A stretch of DNA of 64,000 nt from Bifidobacterium merycicum DSM 6492 (GCF_900129045.1 NZ_FQTX01000002.1:62001-126000), one strand, 5' to 3'; shown: positions 1 to 10,900, numbered from the stretch's first letter. The notes: generated from the letters alone by a model not told the origin. Made by a program: numbers and translations.

Positions 1-35
1 CAGGTAAGAAGAACCACTGAATCGGAGAATTCAAG

Positions 36-407
36 TTGCCTACTATTGAACAGCTCGTCCGTAAGGGACGCTCGCCGAAGCCGAAGAAGTCCAAGACTTT
101 GGCGCTGAAGGGCAGCCCGCTGCGTCGCGGCGTGTGCACCCGTGTCTACACCACCACCCCGAAGAAGCCGAACTCCGCTCTGCGTAAGGTCGCCCGTGTG
201 CGTCTTTCCTCTGGCATCGAAGTCACTGCTTACATCCCGGGTGAGGGCCACAACCTGCAGGAGCACTCCATCGTGCTCGTGCGCGGCGGCCGTGTGAAGG
301 ATCTGCCGGGTGTGCGTTACCACATCGTGCGTGGTGCCCTCGATACCCAGGGCGTTAAGGACCGCAAGCAGGGTCGTTCCCTGTACGGAGCAAAGAAGGC
401 GAAGTAA
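36..407 (+). CDS. rpsL: 30S ribosomal protein S12
   Basis: Protein of 123 aa, the normal length for S12, a decoding-centre protein of the 30S subunit. Conserved stretches [18 protein letters not shown] and [13 protein letters not shown] are present; the first contains the lysine positions that mutate in streptomycin resistance (wild-type KKPNSA and [12 protein letters not shown] here). The start is TTG at 36, giving MPTIEQL as in other S12 proteins; no ATG is better placed. It is followed after 5 nt by rpsG, so the two are co-transcribed in the usual str operon order. The promoter lies outside the window. Confidence 0.98.
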   Translation: MPTIEQLVRKGRSPKPKKSKTLALKGSPLRRGVCTRVYTTTPKKPNSALRKVARVRLSSGIEVTAYIPGEGHNLQEHSIVLVRGGRVKDLPGVRYHIVRGALDTQGVKDRKQGRSLYGAKKAK

Positions 408-412
408 GAGAT

Positions 413-883
413 ATGTCACGTAAAGGACCTTCCAAGAAGCATCAGCTGCTGCCGGATCCGATTTACGGCTCCACCGTTGTGGCACAGCTCATCAACAAGA
501 TCCTCCTCGACGGCAAGAAGTCGATCGCTGAGGACATCGTGTACTCCGCGCTCGATATGGTCAAGGAAAAGACCGAGCAGGAGCCCGTGGCCGTGCTGAA
601 GCGCGCCCTCGACAACATCCGTCCGTCCCTCGAGGTCCGCTCCCGCCGTGTCGGTGGTGCCACCTACCAGGTGCCGGTCGAGGTGAAGCCCGCCCGTGCG
701 AACACTCTGTCCCTGCGCTGGCTGACCGACTTCTCCCGCGCCCGTCGCGAGAAGACCATGGCCGAGCGTCTCGCCAACGAGATTCTCGACGCCTCCAACG
801 GTCTGGGCGCTTCCGTGAAGCGTCGCGAGGACACCCACAAGATGGCCGAGGCCAACAAGGCCTTCGCCCACTACCGCTGGTAA
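413..883 (+). CDS. rpsG: 30S ribosomal protein S7
   Basis: Protein of 156 aa, standard length for S7, which nucleates assembly of the 30S head and contacts the E-site tRNA. The N-terminus [10 protein letters not shown] and the motifs [20 protein letters not shown] and the C-terminal [15 protein letters not shown] are typical of actinobacterial S7. It lies 5 nt downstream of rpsL and 33 nt upstream of fusA in the str operon. In this operon type S7 is classically the autoregulator, but no S7-binding structure was demonstrated here. Confidence 0.98.
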   Translation: MSRKGPSKKHQLLPDPIYGSTVVAQLINKILLDGKKSIAEDIVYSALDMVKEKTEQEPVAVLKRALDNIRPSLEVRSRRVGGATYQVPVEVKPARANTLSLRWLTDFSRARREKTMAERLANEILDASNGLGASVKRREDTHKMAEANKAFAHYRW

Positions 884-916
884 TCACTCGGACCTTTAGA
901 AAGTTAAGGATTAAAA

Positions 917-3043
917 ATGGCTGAAGAGGTGCTTTCGGACCTTCATCACGTCCGCAACATCGGCATCATGGCTCACATCGATGCCGGTAAGACCACCACT
1001 ACCGAGCGTATTCTGTTCTACACCGGCAAGAACTACAAGATCGGCGAGACCCACGACGGTGCTTCCACCATGGACTTCATGGAGCAGGAGCAGGAGCGTG
1101 GTATCACCATCCAGTCCGCCGCTACCACCTGCTTCTGGCACCGCCAGTCCCACGACACCAAGGACAAGTTCCAGATCAACATCATCGACACCCCGGGCCA
1201 CGTGGACTTCACCGCCGAGGTGGAGCGCTCCCTGCGCGTGCTCGATGGTGCCGTTGCCGTGTTCGACGGCAAGGAAGGTGTGGAGCCGCAGTCCGAAACC
1301 GTGTGGCGTCAGGCCGATAAGTACGGCGTTCCGCGTATCTGCTTCATCAACAAGATGGATAAGCTGGGCGCGAACTTCTACTACTCCGTCGACACCATCA
1401 AGGACAAGCTGGGCGCGACCCCGCTTGTGATGCAGCTGCCGATCGGCGCCGAGAACGACTTCACCGGCGTCGTCGACCTGGTCGAGATGCAGGCTTACAT
1501 CTGGAACGGCACTGAGGAGCTCGGCGCCAAGTACGACACCACCGAGATCCCGGACGATCTGAAGGACAAGGCCGAGGAATACCACAACGCCCTCGTCGAG
1601 GCCGTTGCCGAAACCGATGACGCCCTGATGGAGAAGTTCTTCGGTGGCGAGGAAATCACTAAGGAAGAAATCCGCGCCGCTGTTCGCAAGCTGACCATCA
1701 ACAAGGAAGCCTTCCCGGTCTTCTGCGGTTCCGCGTTCAAGGATAAGGGCGTTCAGCCGATGCTCGACGGTGTGGTTGACTACCTGCCGAGCCCGGAGGA
1801 CGTGCCGGCCATCCAGGGTTACGACCCGCAGGATGAATCCATCGAAATCGACCGCAAGCCGCTGAAGTCCGATCCGTTCTCGGCTCTGGTCTTCAAGATC
1901 TCCACCCACCCGTTCTACGGCAAGCTCGTGTTCGTGCGTGTCTACTCCGGTGCCGTCAAGCAGGGCGATTCCGTGCTCGACTCCACCCGTGGCAAGAAGG
2001 AACGCGTCGGCAAGATCTTCCAGATGCACGCCGACAAGGAGAACCCGGTGGATGAGGCTTCGGCCGGTAACATCTACACCTTCGTGGGTCTGAAGAACGT
2101 CACCACCGGCGACACCCTGTGCGCCCTCGACGCTCCGATCTCCCTGAACTCCATGACCTTCCCGGATCCGGTGATCCAGGTCGCCGTGGAGCCGAAGACC
2201 AAGGCCGATCAGGAGAAGATGGGCATCGCTCTGGCGAAGCTCTCCGAAGAGGATCCGACCTTCCAGGTCACCACCGACGAAGAATCCGGCCAGACCCTGA
2301 TCGCAGGCATGGGCGAGCTCCAGCTCGACATCATCGTCGACCGTATGCGTCGTGAGTTCAAGGTGGAATGCAACCAGGGCAAGCCGCAGGTTGCCTACCG
2401 CGAGACCATCCGCAAGGCCGTCATGGACCAGGGCTACACCCACAAGAAGCAGACCGGTGGTTCCGGCCAGTTCGCAAAGGTCCTGATGAACTTCGAGCCG
2501 CTCGAGACCACCGAAGGCAAGACCTTCGAGTTCGAGAACGCCGTCACCGGTGGCCACATCTCCCAGGAATTCATCCCGTCCATCGAGGCTGGCGTCAAGG
2601 AAGCCATGGAATCCGGTATTCTCGCCGGCTTCCCGGTTGTGGGCGTCAAGGCCACCGTCACCGACGGCCAGATGCACCCGGTCGATTCCTCCGAAATGGC
2701 CTTCAAGCTCGCTGGCTCCATGTGCTTCAAGGAAGCCGCTCCGAAGGCCAAGCCGGTCATCCTCGAGCCGATCATGGCCGTCGAAGTCCGTACTCCGGAA
2801 GAGTACATGGGCGAAGTCATTGGCGATCTGAACCAGCGTCGTGGCAGCATCTCCCAGATGTCCGATGCCACCGGCGTCAAGGTCATCGACGCCAAGGTCC
2901 CGCTGTCCGAGATGTTCGGCTACATCGGCGACCTGCGTTCCAAGACCCAGGGCCGCGCTATGTTCACCATGCAGATGGACTCCTACGCTGAGGTGCCGAA
3001 GAGCGTCTCCGAAGAGATTATCAAGGCTCAGCGCGGCGAGTGA
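917..3043 (+). CDS. fusA: elongation factor G
   Basis: Protein of 708 aa, the GTPase that drives translocation and, with RRF, ribosome recycling. G1 motif [15 protein letters not shown] (about residues 19-33), G2/switch I with [12 protein letters not shown]3 DTPGHVDF and G4 NKMDKLG are intact, followed by domains II-V. ATG at 917 follows an AAGGA sequence. It ends 137 nt before tuf; a perfect 10-bp hairpin separates the two genes, so tuf may be partly independent of the rpsL-rpsG-fusA message. Confidence 0.98.
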   Translation: MAEEVLSDLHHVRNIGIMAHIDAGKTTTTERILFYTGKNYKIGETHDGASTMDFMEQEQERGITIQSAATTCFWHRQSHDTKDKFQINIIDTPGHVDFTAEVERSLRVLDGAVAVFDGKEGVEPQSETVWRQADKYGVPRICFINKMDKLGANFYYSVDTIKDKLGATPLVMQLPIGAENDFTGVVDLVEMQAYIWNGTEELGAKYDTTEIPDDLKDKAEEYHNALVEAVAETDDALMEKFFGGEEITKEEIRAAVRKLTINKEAFPVFCGSAFKDKGVQPMLDGVVDYLPSPEDVPAIQGYDPQDESIEIDRKPLKSDPFSALVFKISTHPFYGKLVFVRVYSGAVKQGDSVLDSTRGKKERVGKIFQMHADKENPVDEASAGNIYTFVGLKNVTTGDTLCALDAPISLNSMTFPDPVIQVAVEPKTKADQEKMGIALAKLSEEDPTFQVTTDEESGQTLIAGMGELQLDIIVDRMRREFKVECNQGKPQVAYRETIRKAVMDQGYTHKKQTGGSGQFAKVLMNFEPLETTEGKTFEFENAVTGGHISQEFIPSIEAGVKEAMESGILAGFPVVGVKATVTDGQMHPVDSSEMAFKLAGSMCFKEAAPKAKPVILEPIMAVEVRTPEEYMGEVIGDLNQRRGSISQMSDATGVKVIDAKVPLSEMFGYIGDLRSKTQGRAMFTMQMDSYAEVPKSVSEEIIKAQRGE

Positions 3044-3076
3044 CACACGTTGCCACGCGTGAGGTGGCGTCAGTCT

Positions 3077-3110
3077 CCAGTCAGCGGTAGTATCGTGTAT
3101 CGCTGACTGG
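3077..3110 (+). other. hairpin in the fusA-tuf intergenic region
   Basis: CCAGTCAGCG (3077-3086) is perfectly complementary to CGCTGACTGG (3101-3110), with a 14-nt loop. It is not followed by a T-run, so it is not a clear intrinsic terminator. It could be an RNA processing site or a regulatory structure in the tuf leader. Only the inverted repeat is seen; the role is inferred. Confidence 0.45.
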
Positions 3111-3180
3111 GTTCTGGCTCATCAATGTGGCACAACCCAGAAACCCAGTAAACCTACGAAACGTCCAGGAGGACAAAGTA

Positions 3181-4380
<1,200 letters not shown>

Positions 4381-4423
4381 TAATTGCTTCAGCGATGATC
4401 GACACGCTGTGAACTAGCGTTCC

Positions 4424-4459
4424 GAAGAACCCCCTTGGAATATTCCGAGGGGGTTCTTC
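4424..4459 (+). terminator. terminator of the str operon
   Basis: GAAGAACCCCC at 4424 pairs with GGGGGTTCTTC ending at 4459, around a short AT-rich loop, and is followed by CGTTTT. This is a strong intrinsic terminator just behind tuf. Confidence 0.88.
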
Positions 4460-4569
4460 CGTTTTCCGGAGGCGTGAGCCTATTGTTCGGCCGTGCCCGA
4501 CCGGAGGGCGGTTTGAGTGCACAATGGGTGCGTAATGGGCGCATAATGGAAGAGGAAGAAGGAATCTGC

Positions 4570-4956
4570 ATGATGGATAGGGACGAGGCGGTGTGGATCG
4601 AGGATACGATGCGCCGGCTGTCGTATTCGAGGTTCCGGTCCAAATTCGTGCTTTCGGACAAGGACCGTGCGTATGCGCGGGCCAAGGGCAAGGCGACCAT
4701 CGACCGGCACGCCTGCGAATTGCTTCGGTCGAGGGTGGGGGATGCCCACCCGTTGAAGGACGGCAAGCAGACACCATGGCGTGGGCATCCGGTGTTCACC
4801 GCGCAGCATGCCACCGCGACCTGCTGCCGTGGGTGCATCGAGAAATGGCATCATATCCCGCAAGGCCGGGAACTGACCGATGAGGAGATCCGCCGGCTCG
4901 CCGATCTGGTCATGGCGTGGATCGAACGAGACTTGACATGGCATCCCGCGGCGTAG
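4570..4956 (+). CDS. DUF4186 family protein
   Basis: Small soluble protein of about 128 aa. It matches the DUF4186 family over almost its whole length: RLSYSRFRSKFVLSDKDRAYA, HACELLRSRV and especially DGKQTPWRGHPVFTAQHATATCCRGCIEKWH, followed by LTDEEI and a C-terminal MAWIERDL. The Cys-Cys-x-x-Cys plus His pattern (ATCCRGCIEKWH) suggests a metal site; the biochemical role of the family is unknown to me. The start is uncertain: the frame opens at 4435, ATG 4546 is possible, but AAGGA at 4559-4563 is best spaced for ATG 4570 or 4573. It stands alone between two terminated units. Confidence 0.8.
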   Translation: MMDRDEAVWIEDTMRRLSYSRFRSKFVLSDKDRAYARAKGKATIDRHACELLRSRVGDAHPLKDGKQTPWRGHPVFTAQHATATCCRGCIEKWHHIPQGRELTDEEIRRLADLVMAWIERDLTWHPAA

Positions 4957-5203
4957 ACGTTCCGCTCAACATATGCCATGCCTTGTCATAGGATGCCCAA
5001 GGCACTTGGATGGGCGATCCACCTGAAGTATCCGAACCATCCGGAATATGCGGAACGGGCACGATGACGTTTCTGAACAATGGTACGGAGAGACGGAACA
5101 TACGATCTGCGGGCAGCTTGCTTCCGCGGCGTTCCAACGGGCGAACCGATGGATGCGGCGGGGGAGGGGCTTCTGTCTCACGATTTGGGTTTTGGCGGAA
5201 TTA

Positions 5204-5218
5204 TGACGTTTTCCGTCA
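5204..5218. promoter_or_regulatory. palindrome upstream of hisD, candidate operator
   Basis: TGACG (5204-5208) and CGTCA (5214-5218) form an inverted repeat with a 5-nt spacer. It lies 11 bp upstream of a TACACT -10-like box (5230-5235), i.e. across the -35 region of the presumed his promoter. A repressor or activator site is an inference from position and symmetry alone. Confidence 0.35.
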
Positions 5219-5229
5219 CGAAGAGAACT

Positions 5230-5243
5230 TACACTGGGAAGCT
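5230..5243 (+). promoter_or_regulatory. hisD promoter -10 box, probable leaderless start
   Basis: TACACT at 5230-5235 fits the actinobacterial -10 pattern TANNNT and lies 8 nt before ATG 5244. Transcription would begin at or within a few bases of the start codon, giving a leaderless or nearly leaderless mRNA. The only SD-like sequence (GGGAA at 5236-5240) is too close to the ATG to be convincing, which agrees with this reading. Confidence 0.45.
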
Positions 5244-6641
5244 ATGAGCGAAAACATTATGCGAATCATTGATCTCAGGGGCAAGAACCTCTCCCGTGCC
5301 GAGCTGCTGGCCGCCATGCCGCGTGCCGAGATGGGCACTTCCGAAGCCACCGATCTGGTGCGTCCGATTCTCGAGGACGTGAAGGCGCGCGGAGCCGCTG
5401 CGCTGCGTGATTTCGGCGAGAAGTTCGACGGCGTGCGTCCGACCAATCTGCGTGTTCCCGTCGAGGCGATGAAGAACGCGCTCGAAACCCTTGATCCTGA
5501 AGTGCGTGCGGCCATCGAGGAATCCGTGCATCGCGCCCGCGCCGTGGCGAAGAGCCAGGTGCCGCATGACTTCCACACCGATCTGGCCGATGGCGCCCGC
5601 GTCGCCGAGCGTTGGATTCCGATTCAGCGTGTCGGCCTGTACGTGCCTGGCGGTAAGGCCGTGTACCCGTCCTCCGTGATCATGAACACCGTTCCCGCCC
5701 AGGCCGCCGGCGTCGAATCGCTCGCCATCGCGACCCCGCCGAGCAAGGGGGATCCGGACGGTCTGCCGAACAAGACCATCCTCGCCACCTGCGCGATCCT
5801 TGGCGTCGAAGAGGTGTACGCCGTGGGCGGCGCCCAGGCCATCGCCATGTTCGCCTACGGTGCCAAGGGCAGCGAACCGCAGGACGGCGAGATCCTGTGC
5901 GATCCGGTCGACAAGATCACCGGCCCGGGCAACATCTTCGTGGCCACCGCCAAGTCCCTCGTCTCCGGCTTCGTCGGCATCGACGCCGTCGCCGGACCGA
6001 CCGAAATCGGCATCATCGCCGACAAGACCGCCAACCCGAGCCTGCTGGCCGCCGATCTCATCGGTCAGGCCGAGCACGACGAGCTCGCCGGTTCCGTGCT
6101 GTTCACCGACTCCACCGACATCGCCGAGAAGGTTCAGGAGAACCTGAACTACCGCGTGCCCCGCACCGAGCATGCGGAACGCGTGCACACCAGCCTGTCC
6201 GGCACCCAGTCCGCCATTGTGCTGACCGACGACCTTGACCAGTCCATCGACGCGGCCAACGCCTACGCCGCCGAGCATCTGGAAATCCAGACCGCCGACG
6301 CCGACGCCGTGGTGCCGCGCATCAAGAACGCGGGCGCCATCTTCCGCGGCCCGTACTCCCCGGTCCCGCTGGGCGATTACATGTCCGGCTCGAACCATGT
6401 GCTGCCCACCGGCGGCACCGCACGTTTCGCCGCAGGCCTTGGCGTGCACACCTTCATGAAGCCCGTCGAGGTCATCGAATACGACGAACAGGGTCTGAAG
6501 GCCATCGCCGCACGCATCAACGCTTTCGCCGTCTCCGAGGATCTGCCCGCACACGGCGAATGCGTGCTCAGCCGTTTCATCGACGATCCGTACGATAAGG
6601 CGACCATCGTCGAGCAGGAGAAGAAGGCCGGTCTGCGATGA
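5244..6641 (+). CDS. hisD: histidinol dehydrogenase
   Basis: Zn-dependent enzyme of 465 aa that oxidises L-histidinol to L-histidine in two NAD+ steps. Family hallmarks: GPGNIFVATAKSLVSG, DAVAGPTEIGIIAD, LIGQAEHDELA, the AAEHLEIQT block, SGSNHVLPTGGTARF and SEDLPAHGE with the catalytic Glu/His region. The frame is open back to 5010, but homologues begin near MRIIDLRGKNL, so ATG 5244 (or ATG 5259) is the start. It is the first gene of a tight his cluster; its stop overlaps the start of hisC by 4 nt. Confidence 0.96.
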   Translation: MSENIMRIIDLRGKNLSRAELLAAMPRAEMGTSEATDLVRPILEDVKARGAAALRDFGEKFDGVRPTNLRVPVEAMKNALETLDPEVRAAIEESVHRARAVAKSQVPHDFHTDLADGARVAERWIPIQRVGLYVPGGKAVYPSSVIMNTVPAQAAGVESLAIATPPSKGDPDGLPNKTILATCAILGVEEVYAVGGAQAIAMFAYGAKGSEPQDGEILCDPVDKITGPGNIFVATAKSLVSGFVGIDAVAGPTEIGIIADKTANPSLLAADLIGQAEHDELAGSVLFTDSTDIAEKVQENLNYRVPRTEHAERVHTSLSGTQSAIVLTDDLDQSIDAANAYAAEHLEIQTADADAVVPRIKNAGAIFRGPYSPVPLGDYMSGSNHVLPTGGTARFAAGLGVHTFMKPVEVIEYDEQGLKAIAARINAFAVSEDLPAHGECVLSRFIDDPYDKATIVEQEKKAGLR

Positions 6642-7798
6642 GCTCCATTCCCGCGAATCTGCCGCTGCGCAATGATCTGATCGGCGAGGAGCCGTACGGC
6701 GCCCCGCAACTTGACGTGCCGGTGTGCCTCAATGTGAACGAGAACCCGTATGCGCCCGATCAGGCCGTATGTGAGGCCATCGCCAAGCGCGTGCTGGACA
6801 TCGCGCCCACGCTGAACCGTTACCCGGATCGTGAGCATGTCGAACTGCGTCAGGCGTTCAGCGACTATCTGGATCGTGAATCCGGCGTGCGTCTGAGCGT
6901 CAACGAACTGTGGGGTGCGAACGGTTCCAACGAGATCATGCTGCAGCTGTTCCAGGCGTTCGGTGGCCCGGGCCGCGTGGCGCTCGGCGCCGATCCGACG
7001 TACTCCATGTACCCGGAGTACGCCCGCGACACGTTCACCGGTTGGAAGCTGGCGCATCGCAACGCCGACTTCACGCTGGACGTCGACGCGCTGATCGAGC
7101 AGATCAAGACGGTCAAGCCGTCCATGGTGCTGCTCACCAGCCCGAACAACCCCACGGGCACCCCGCTGCCGCTGGCCGATGTGGAACGTGTGCTTGACGT
7201 GTGCGAATCCGCCGAAGTGGCGGGCGCCGCCGAAGGTGTGCATCCCATCGTCGTCATCGACGAAGCCTACGTGGAGTTCCGTAACCCCGGCACCCCCAGC
7301 GCGGTCACCCTGATCGCCGATCACGCGAATCTGGCGGTGTCGCGCACCATGAGCAAGGCCTTCGCCTTCGCCGGTGCACGCGTCGGATATCTCGCGGCCT
7401 CCAAGGGCATCATCGACTGCATGCGCATCGTTCGCATGCCCTACCATCTGAGCGCCGTCACCCAGGCTGCCGCACTGGCGGCCTTCGAACACACCGACGA
7501 GCAGCTGAGCCGTGTGGAGCATCTGCGTCTGACCCGCGAGGCCACCGCGCAGTGGCTGAAAACCCAAACCTACAAGGGCAGGCCGCTCGATGTGGCCGAA
7601 TCCGAGTCGAACTTCCTGCTGTTCGGCGGTTCCTTCGACAAGCGCGACGAGATCTTCGACGAGCTGCTCAAGAGGGGCGTGCTGATCCGCGTGGTTGGCC
7701 CCGACGGCTGGCTTCGCGTGTGCATGGGCACCGACGAGGAGATGGAACGGTTCCGTACGGCACTCACCGAAGTGCTGCGTATAGTGGAAGCGGAGTAG
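6638..7798 (+). CDS. hisC: histidinol-phosphate aminotransferase
   Basis: Fold-type I PLP aminotransferase of 386 aa converting imidazole-acetol phosphate plus glutamate to histidinol phosphate. Seen: VNENPYAP near the N-terminus, GANGSNEIM, the SPNNPTG motif, the VIDEAYVEF loop, and the PLP-lysine motif SRTMSKAFAFAGARVGYL. Its ATG overlaps the hisD stop (ATGA), implying translational coupling. The next gene, hisB, starts 163 nt further on with its own SD. Confidence 0.96.
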   Translation: MSSIPANLPLRNDLIGEEPYGAPQLDVPVCLNVNENPYAPDQAVCEAIAKRVLDIAPTLNRYPDREHVELRQAFSDYLDRESGVRLSVNELWGANGSNEIMLQLFQAFGGPGRVALGADPTYSMYPEYARDTFTGWKLAHRNADFTLDVDALIEQIKTVKPSMVLLTSPNNPTGTPLPLADVERVLDVCESAEVAGAAEGVHPIVVIDEAYVEFRNPGTPSAVTLIADHANLAVSRTMSKAFAFAGARVGYLAASKGIIDCMRIVRMPYHLSAVTQAAALAAFEHTDEQLSRVEHLRLTREATAQWLKTQTYKGRPLDVAESESNFLLFGGSFDKRDEIFDELLKRGVLIRVVGPDGWLRVCMGTDEEMERFRTALTEVLRIVEAE

Positions 7799-7961
7799 AT
7801 GACCAGTGCGGGGCGTGGGGGGAGACTTCCTGCGCCCCGCGCCGGCGGATATGTGCACCTTACAATCGTGCGCATATCCAGGCGAACAGAATCGAGGCAT
7901 GCGCGTGTGGCACATGGACGCATGCGAACAGACAGAGACACAATGCCGTAAGGAGCGCAAC

Positions 7962-8561
7962 ATGGCAAGAACCGCGCGCATCGTTCGCGAAACCAGCGAA
8001 TCACATATCGAACTTGAACTCAATCTCGACGGCACCGGTAAGACCGACATCGATACTTCCGTGCCGTTCTACAACCATATGATGACCGCCTTGGGCAAGC
8101 ATTCGCTCATCGACCTGACCATCCATGCCCACGGCGACACCGATATCGACGTGCATCACACCGTGGAGGACACGGCGATCGTGTTCGGCGAGGCGTTAAG
8201 GCAGGCGCTGGGCGACAAGCGTGGCATCCGTCGTTTCGCCGACGCCACCGTGCCGCTGGACGAGGCGCTCGCCAAGGCTGTGGTCGATATCTCCGGGCGC
8301 CCGTACTGCGTGTGCTCCGGCGAGCCGGAAGGTTTCGAGTACTGCATGATCGGCGGGCATTTCACCGGTTCGCTGGTACGTCATGTGATGGAATCCATTG
8401 CGATGCATGCGGGCATCTGCCTGCATATGCAGGTGCTGTCCGGCCGTGATCCGCATCATATCGCCGAAGCGGAGTTCAAGGCGTTGGCGCGTGCGCTGCG
8501 TTTCGCCATCGAGCCCGATCCTCGCGTGGACGGTGTTCCCAGCACCAAGGGCGCACTGTGA
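7962..8561 (+). CDS. hisB: imidazoleglycerol-phosphate dehydratase
   Basis: Monofunctional HisB of 199 aa, the Mn-dependent dehydratase that makes imidazole-acetol phosphate. The metal-binding His/Glu motifs HHTVEDTAI and [16 protein letters not shown] are present, as is [14 protein letters not shown]. There is no fused histidinol phosphatase domain, so that step needs a separate enzyme. The frame is open from 7806, but AAGGAG at 7950-7955 and the conserved [14 protein letters not shown] start select ATG 7962. The stop overlaps the next start (TGATG). Confidence 0.96.
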   Translation: MARTARIVRETSESHIELELNLDGTGKTDIDTSVPFYNHMMTALGKHSLIDLTIHAHGDTDIDVHHTVEDTAIVFGEALRQALGDKRGIRRFADATVPLDEALAKAVVDISGRPYCVCSGEPEGFEYCMIGGHFTGSLVRHVMESIAMHAGICLHMQVLSGRDPHHIAEAEFKALARALRFAIEPDPRVDGVPSTKGAL

Positions 8562-9373
8562 TGGCCGATAATCCGAACGATAACGGGAAGGACTTCGACC
8601 CGGACGACTCCTTGTTCTCCGACGAGGAACTCGATGCGGCCATGTCCGATTTCGAATGGGAATTCGCGCAATCCGCGGATGAGCTGACCGGATCGGGTGA
8701 ATCCGACGGCAGGGCCTCCGGAACCTCCGATGTTTCCGGTTCCGGGGATTCCTCCGGTTCCGCCGCCGCCAGCAACGGCGTGAACGGGGCCGATGATGGC
8801 ATCGAAGGCTTTGATGACATCGATTCCATCACCATTCCCGACGATGCTTCCGAAATCGACCCGTCCGTGGGATTCGAGGATGAACTGGCCGGACTGCTCG
8901 GCAACAAGGCAAAGCGTGCCGCGCTAATCACCGGTATCGCCTCGGCGGAACTGCTGGCCGCATTCTGCCAGCTGTCCGACATTTCGGCCGACTGCATAGG
9001 GTCGAATCAGGGTGCCGTCGCCGTGCTGCGCAACCTCGATGGGGACTCCCCGGAAGCCGCAGCCAAGGACATCACCACCGTGGTCGCAGGCATGTCGGTG
9101 GTGCTGGGCGTGAACCGCGCCGACAAACTCGAAATCACCATGTACGCCGGCGGCAAGGCCGGTCCGACGATGGCTCCACCCATTCTGTTCAATTCCACGC
9201 CGCGTTTCGTGGAGGATCTGATGCTGGGCATCACCACCGTGGGCCAGCTCAAGGAACAAGGATTCGAGGTCATCGATTCGGGAAGCTTCGACCATGCTTC
9301 GGCCATGCAGGTGATCGCCAAGCACACGCGTCCGGGCCGGGGCGGATCCGTTCCCGGTGCGAGCATCGAATAG
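8561..9373 (+). CDS. uncharacterised protein inside the his operon
   Basis: Soluble protein of 270 aa with no function I recognise. Residues about 1-100 are a low-complexity acidic region rich in Asp, Ser and Gly (runs such as DPDDSLFSDEELDAAMSDF and SDVSGSGDSSGSAA). The remainder is a compact globular domain with GIASAELLAAFCQL, NQGAVAVLRNLDGDSP and a C-terminal ITTVGQLKEQGFEVIDSGSF. It has no signal peptide or membrane segment. The start codon ATG 8561 overlaps the hisB stop, and hisH follows 27 nt after, so it is co-expressed with the his genes; a role linked to histidine synthesis or its regulation is inferred only from that. Confidence 0.75.
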   Translation: MADNPNDNGKDFDPDDSLFSDEELDAAMSDFEWEFAQSADELTGSGESDGRASGTSDVSGSGDSSGSAAASNGVNGADDGIEGFDDIDSITIPDDASEIDPSVGFEDELAGLLGNKAKRAALITGIASAELLAAFCQLSDISADCIGSNQGAVAVLRNLDGDSPEAAAKDITTVVAGMSVVLGVNRADKLEITMYAGGKAGPTMAPPILFNSTPRFVEDLMLGITTVGQLKEQGFEVIDSGSFDHASAMQVIAKHTRPGRGGSVPGASIE

Positions 9374-9400
9374 CGAGACAGCAAGAGACAGGGAAAGACA

Positions 9401-10045
9401 ATGACCACGGCAGTTGTATTCGATTACGGTTTCGGCAATGTACGTTCCATGGTCCGTGCCATGGCGCGTCTGGGCGTCGACACCACGCTGACCTCCGACT
9501 ACCGTCAGGCCCTTGAGGCGGACGGTCTGGTCGTGCCCGGCGTCGGCGCGTTCGCCGCATGCATGGAAGGCCTGAAGACGGTTGACGGCGACAGGGTGAT
9601 TCTGGACCGTCTGCGCGCCGGGCGACCGGTGCTCGGTGTGTGCGTCGGCGAGCAGGTGATGTTCGAGCTTGGCCGCGAACACGGCGCTGACGCTCCCGGC
9701 ATCGGCCTGATCGGCGGCAGCGTCGATCCGCTGGACGCCGACGTGGTGCCGCATATGGGTTGGGATACCGTCGAAGCCCCCGAGGGGTCGCAGCTGCTCA
9801 AGGGCATCGAGGATGAGCGTTTCTATTTCGTGCACTCCTGCGCCGCCCATGAGGCCCGCGAACTCGACCTGAGCAAGTCTGGCATCGACATCAGCGCCCA
9901 TCAGCAGGTGACCTGGTGCGAGTACGGTCGCAGCCGTTTCGTCGCCGCGTATGAGCGCGGCCCCCTGTTCGCCACCCAGTTCCACCCCGAGAAGTCCGGC
10001 GACGCCGGCGCCCAGCTGTTGGAGAACTGGATCGCGACGTTCTGA
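9401..10045 (+). CDS. hisH: imidazole glycerol phosphate synthase glutaminase subunit
   Basis: Class I glutamine amidotransferase of 214 aa that supplies ammonia to HisF. The nucleophile Cys lies in GVCVGEQ (about residue 84; the usual form is GxCLGxQ), and the His-Glu pair is in TQFHPEKSG near the C-terminus. The N-terminus FDYGFGNVRSM is typical. HisF is not in this window, so its partner is encoded elsewhere. It lies between the uncharacterised gene and hisA, 54 nt before the latter. Confidence 0.94.
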   Translation: MTTAVVFDYGFGNVRSMVRAMARLGVDTTLTSDYRQALEADGLVVPGVGAFAACMEGLKTVDGDRVILDRLRAGRPVLGVCVGEQVMFELGREHGADAPGIGLIGGSVDPLDADVVPHMGWDTVEAPEGSQLLKGIEDERFYFVHSCAAHEARELDLSKSGIDISAHQQVTWCEYGRSRFVAAYERGPLFATQFHPEKSGDAGAQLLENWIATF

Positions 10046-10099
10046 ACCGGACGGCATCGAAACACGTAAAGCCACGAATCGCAATATAAGGAGAGAACC

Positions 10100-10825
10100 A
10101 TGCCACTTACCCTTCTGCCCGCAGTGGATGTGCGCGACGGCAAGGCCGTGCGTCTGCGTCAGGGTGAATCCGGATCCGAAACCGATTACGGTTCGCCGTT
10201 GGAAGCGGCCCGCACATGGGTTGAATCCGGTGCGCAGTGGATCCATCTGGTCGACCTCGACGCCGCGTTCGGCACCGGTGACAACCGTGCCCAGCTGCGC
10301 GCCATCGTCCAGGAACTGGGCGACAAGGTGAACATCGAGATGTCCGGCGGCGTGCGTGACGACGCTTCGCTTGAATCCGCGCTGGAGGCTGGCGCCGCCC
10401 GCGTGAACATCGGCACCGCGGCCTTGGAGAACCCGGATTGGACCGCATCCGTGATCGAGAAGTACGGCGACCGCGTGGCTGTCGGCCTTGACGTGCGTGG
10501 CCATACGCTCGCCGCACGCGGTTGGGTGAAGGAAGGCGGCGACTTGTTCGAAACCATGGCGTTCCTCGACTCCGTCGGCTGCTCCCGTTACGTGGTCACC
10601 GACGTCGCCCGCGACGGCATGATGAGCGGGCCGAACATCGACCTGCTGCGTGAGGTCGTCGAACGCACCAACGCCAAGGTCACCGCATCCGGTGGTATTT
10701 CGAAGCTCGACGACCTGCGCAATATCAAGCGGCTAGCCGAACTCGGCGTCGACTCCGCCATCCTCGGCAAGTCGCTGTACGCCCGTGCGTTCACCCTTGA
10801 GGAGGCGTTGGAGGTCTCCCGCTGA
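10100..10825 (+). CDS. hisA: HisA-family (PriA-type) phosphoribosyl isomerase
   Basis: TIM-barrel isomerase of 241 aa that converts ProFAR to PRFAR in histidine synthesis. Catalytic Asp10 (PAVDVRDG), the second acid in [14 protein letters not shown] and phosphate-binding [10 protein letters not shown] are present. Actinobacterial PriA enzymes also perform the TrpF reaction; the Arg of VRLRQG (Arg18) and the Trp of AARGW, both tied to dual specificity in PriA, are retained, so bifunctionality is plausible but not shown. SD AAGGAG precedes ATG 10100. A 13-bp-stem terminator follows directly. Confidence 0.93.
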   Translation: MPLTLLPAVDVRDGKAVRLRQGESGSETDYGSPLEAARTWVESGAQWIHLVDLDAAFGTGDNRAQLRAIVQELGDKVNIEMSGGVRDDASLESALEAGAARVNIGTAALENPDWTASVIEKYGDRVAVGLDVRGHTLAARGWVKEGGDLFETMAFLDSVGCSRYVVTDVARDGMMSGPNIDLLREVVERTNAKVTASGGISKLDDLRNIKRLAELGVDSAILGKSLYARAFTLEEALEVSR

Positions 10826-10855
10826 GCGCGGCGCATATCATATCGGATATCGGAC

Positions 10856-10900
10856 AAGGCGCGTTCCCGAACCATGACTCATGGCTTGGGAACGCGCCTT
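10856..10900 (+). terminator. terminator after hisA
   Basis: Perfect 13-bp arms AAGGCGCGTTCCC (10856-10868) and GGGAACGCGCCTT (10888-10900) end the his transcription unit before glnA. Confidence 0.85.

Noticed and set aside
911-3046. 711-aa ORF on the minus strand across fusA
   Set aside because: An antisense shadow of fusA, produced by the strong codon bias; no SD and no recognisable domains. The same applies to 14831-17248 (+), 38657-41926 (-) and 54788-58474 (-).
3127-3180. Upstream extension of tuf
   Set aside because: Open frame without SD; AGGAGG at 3167-3172 and the conserved [11 protein letters not shown] start place the beginning at 3181.
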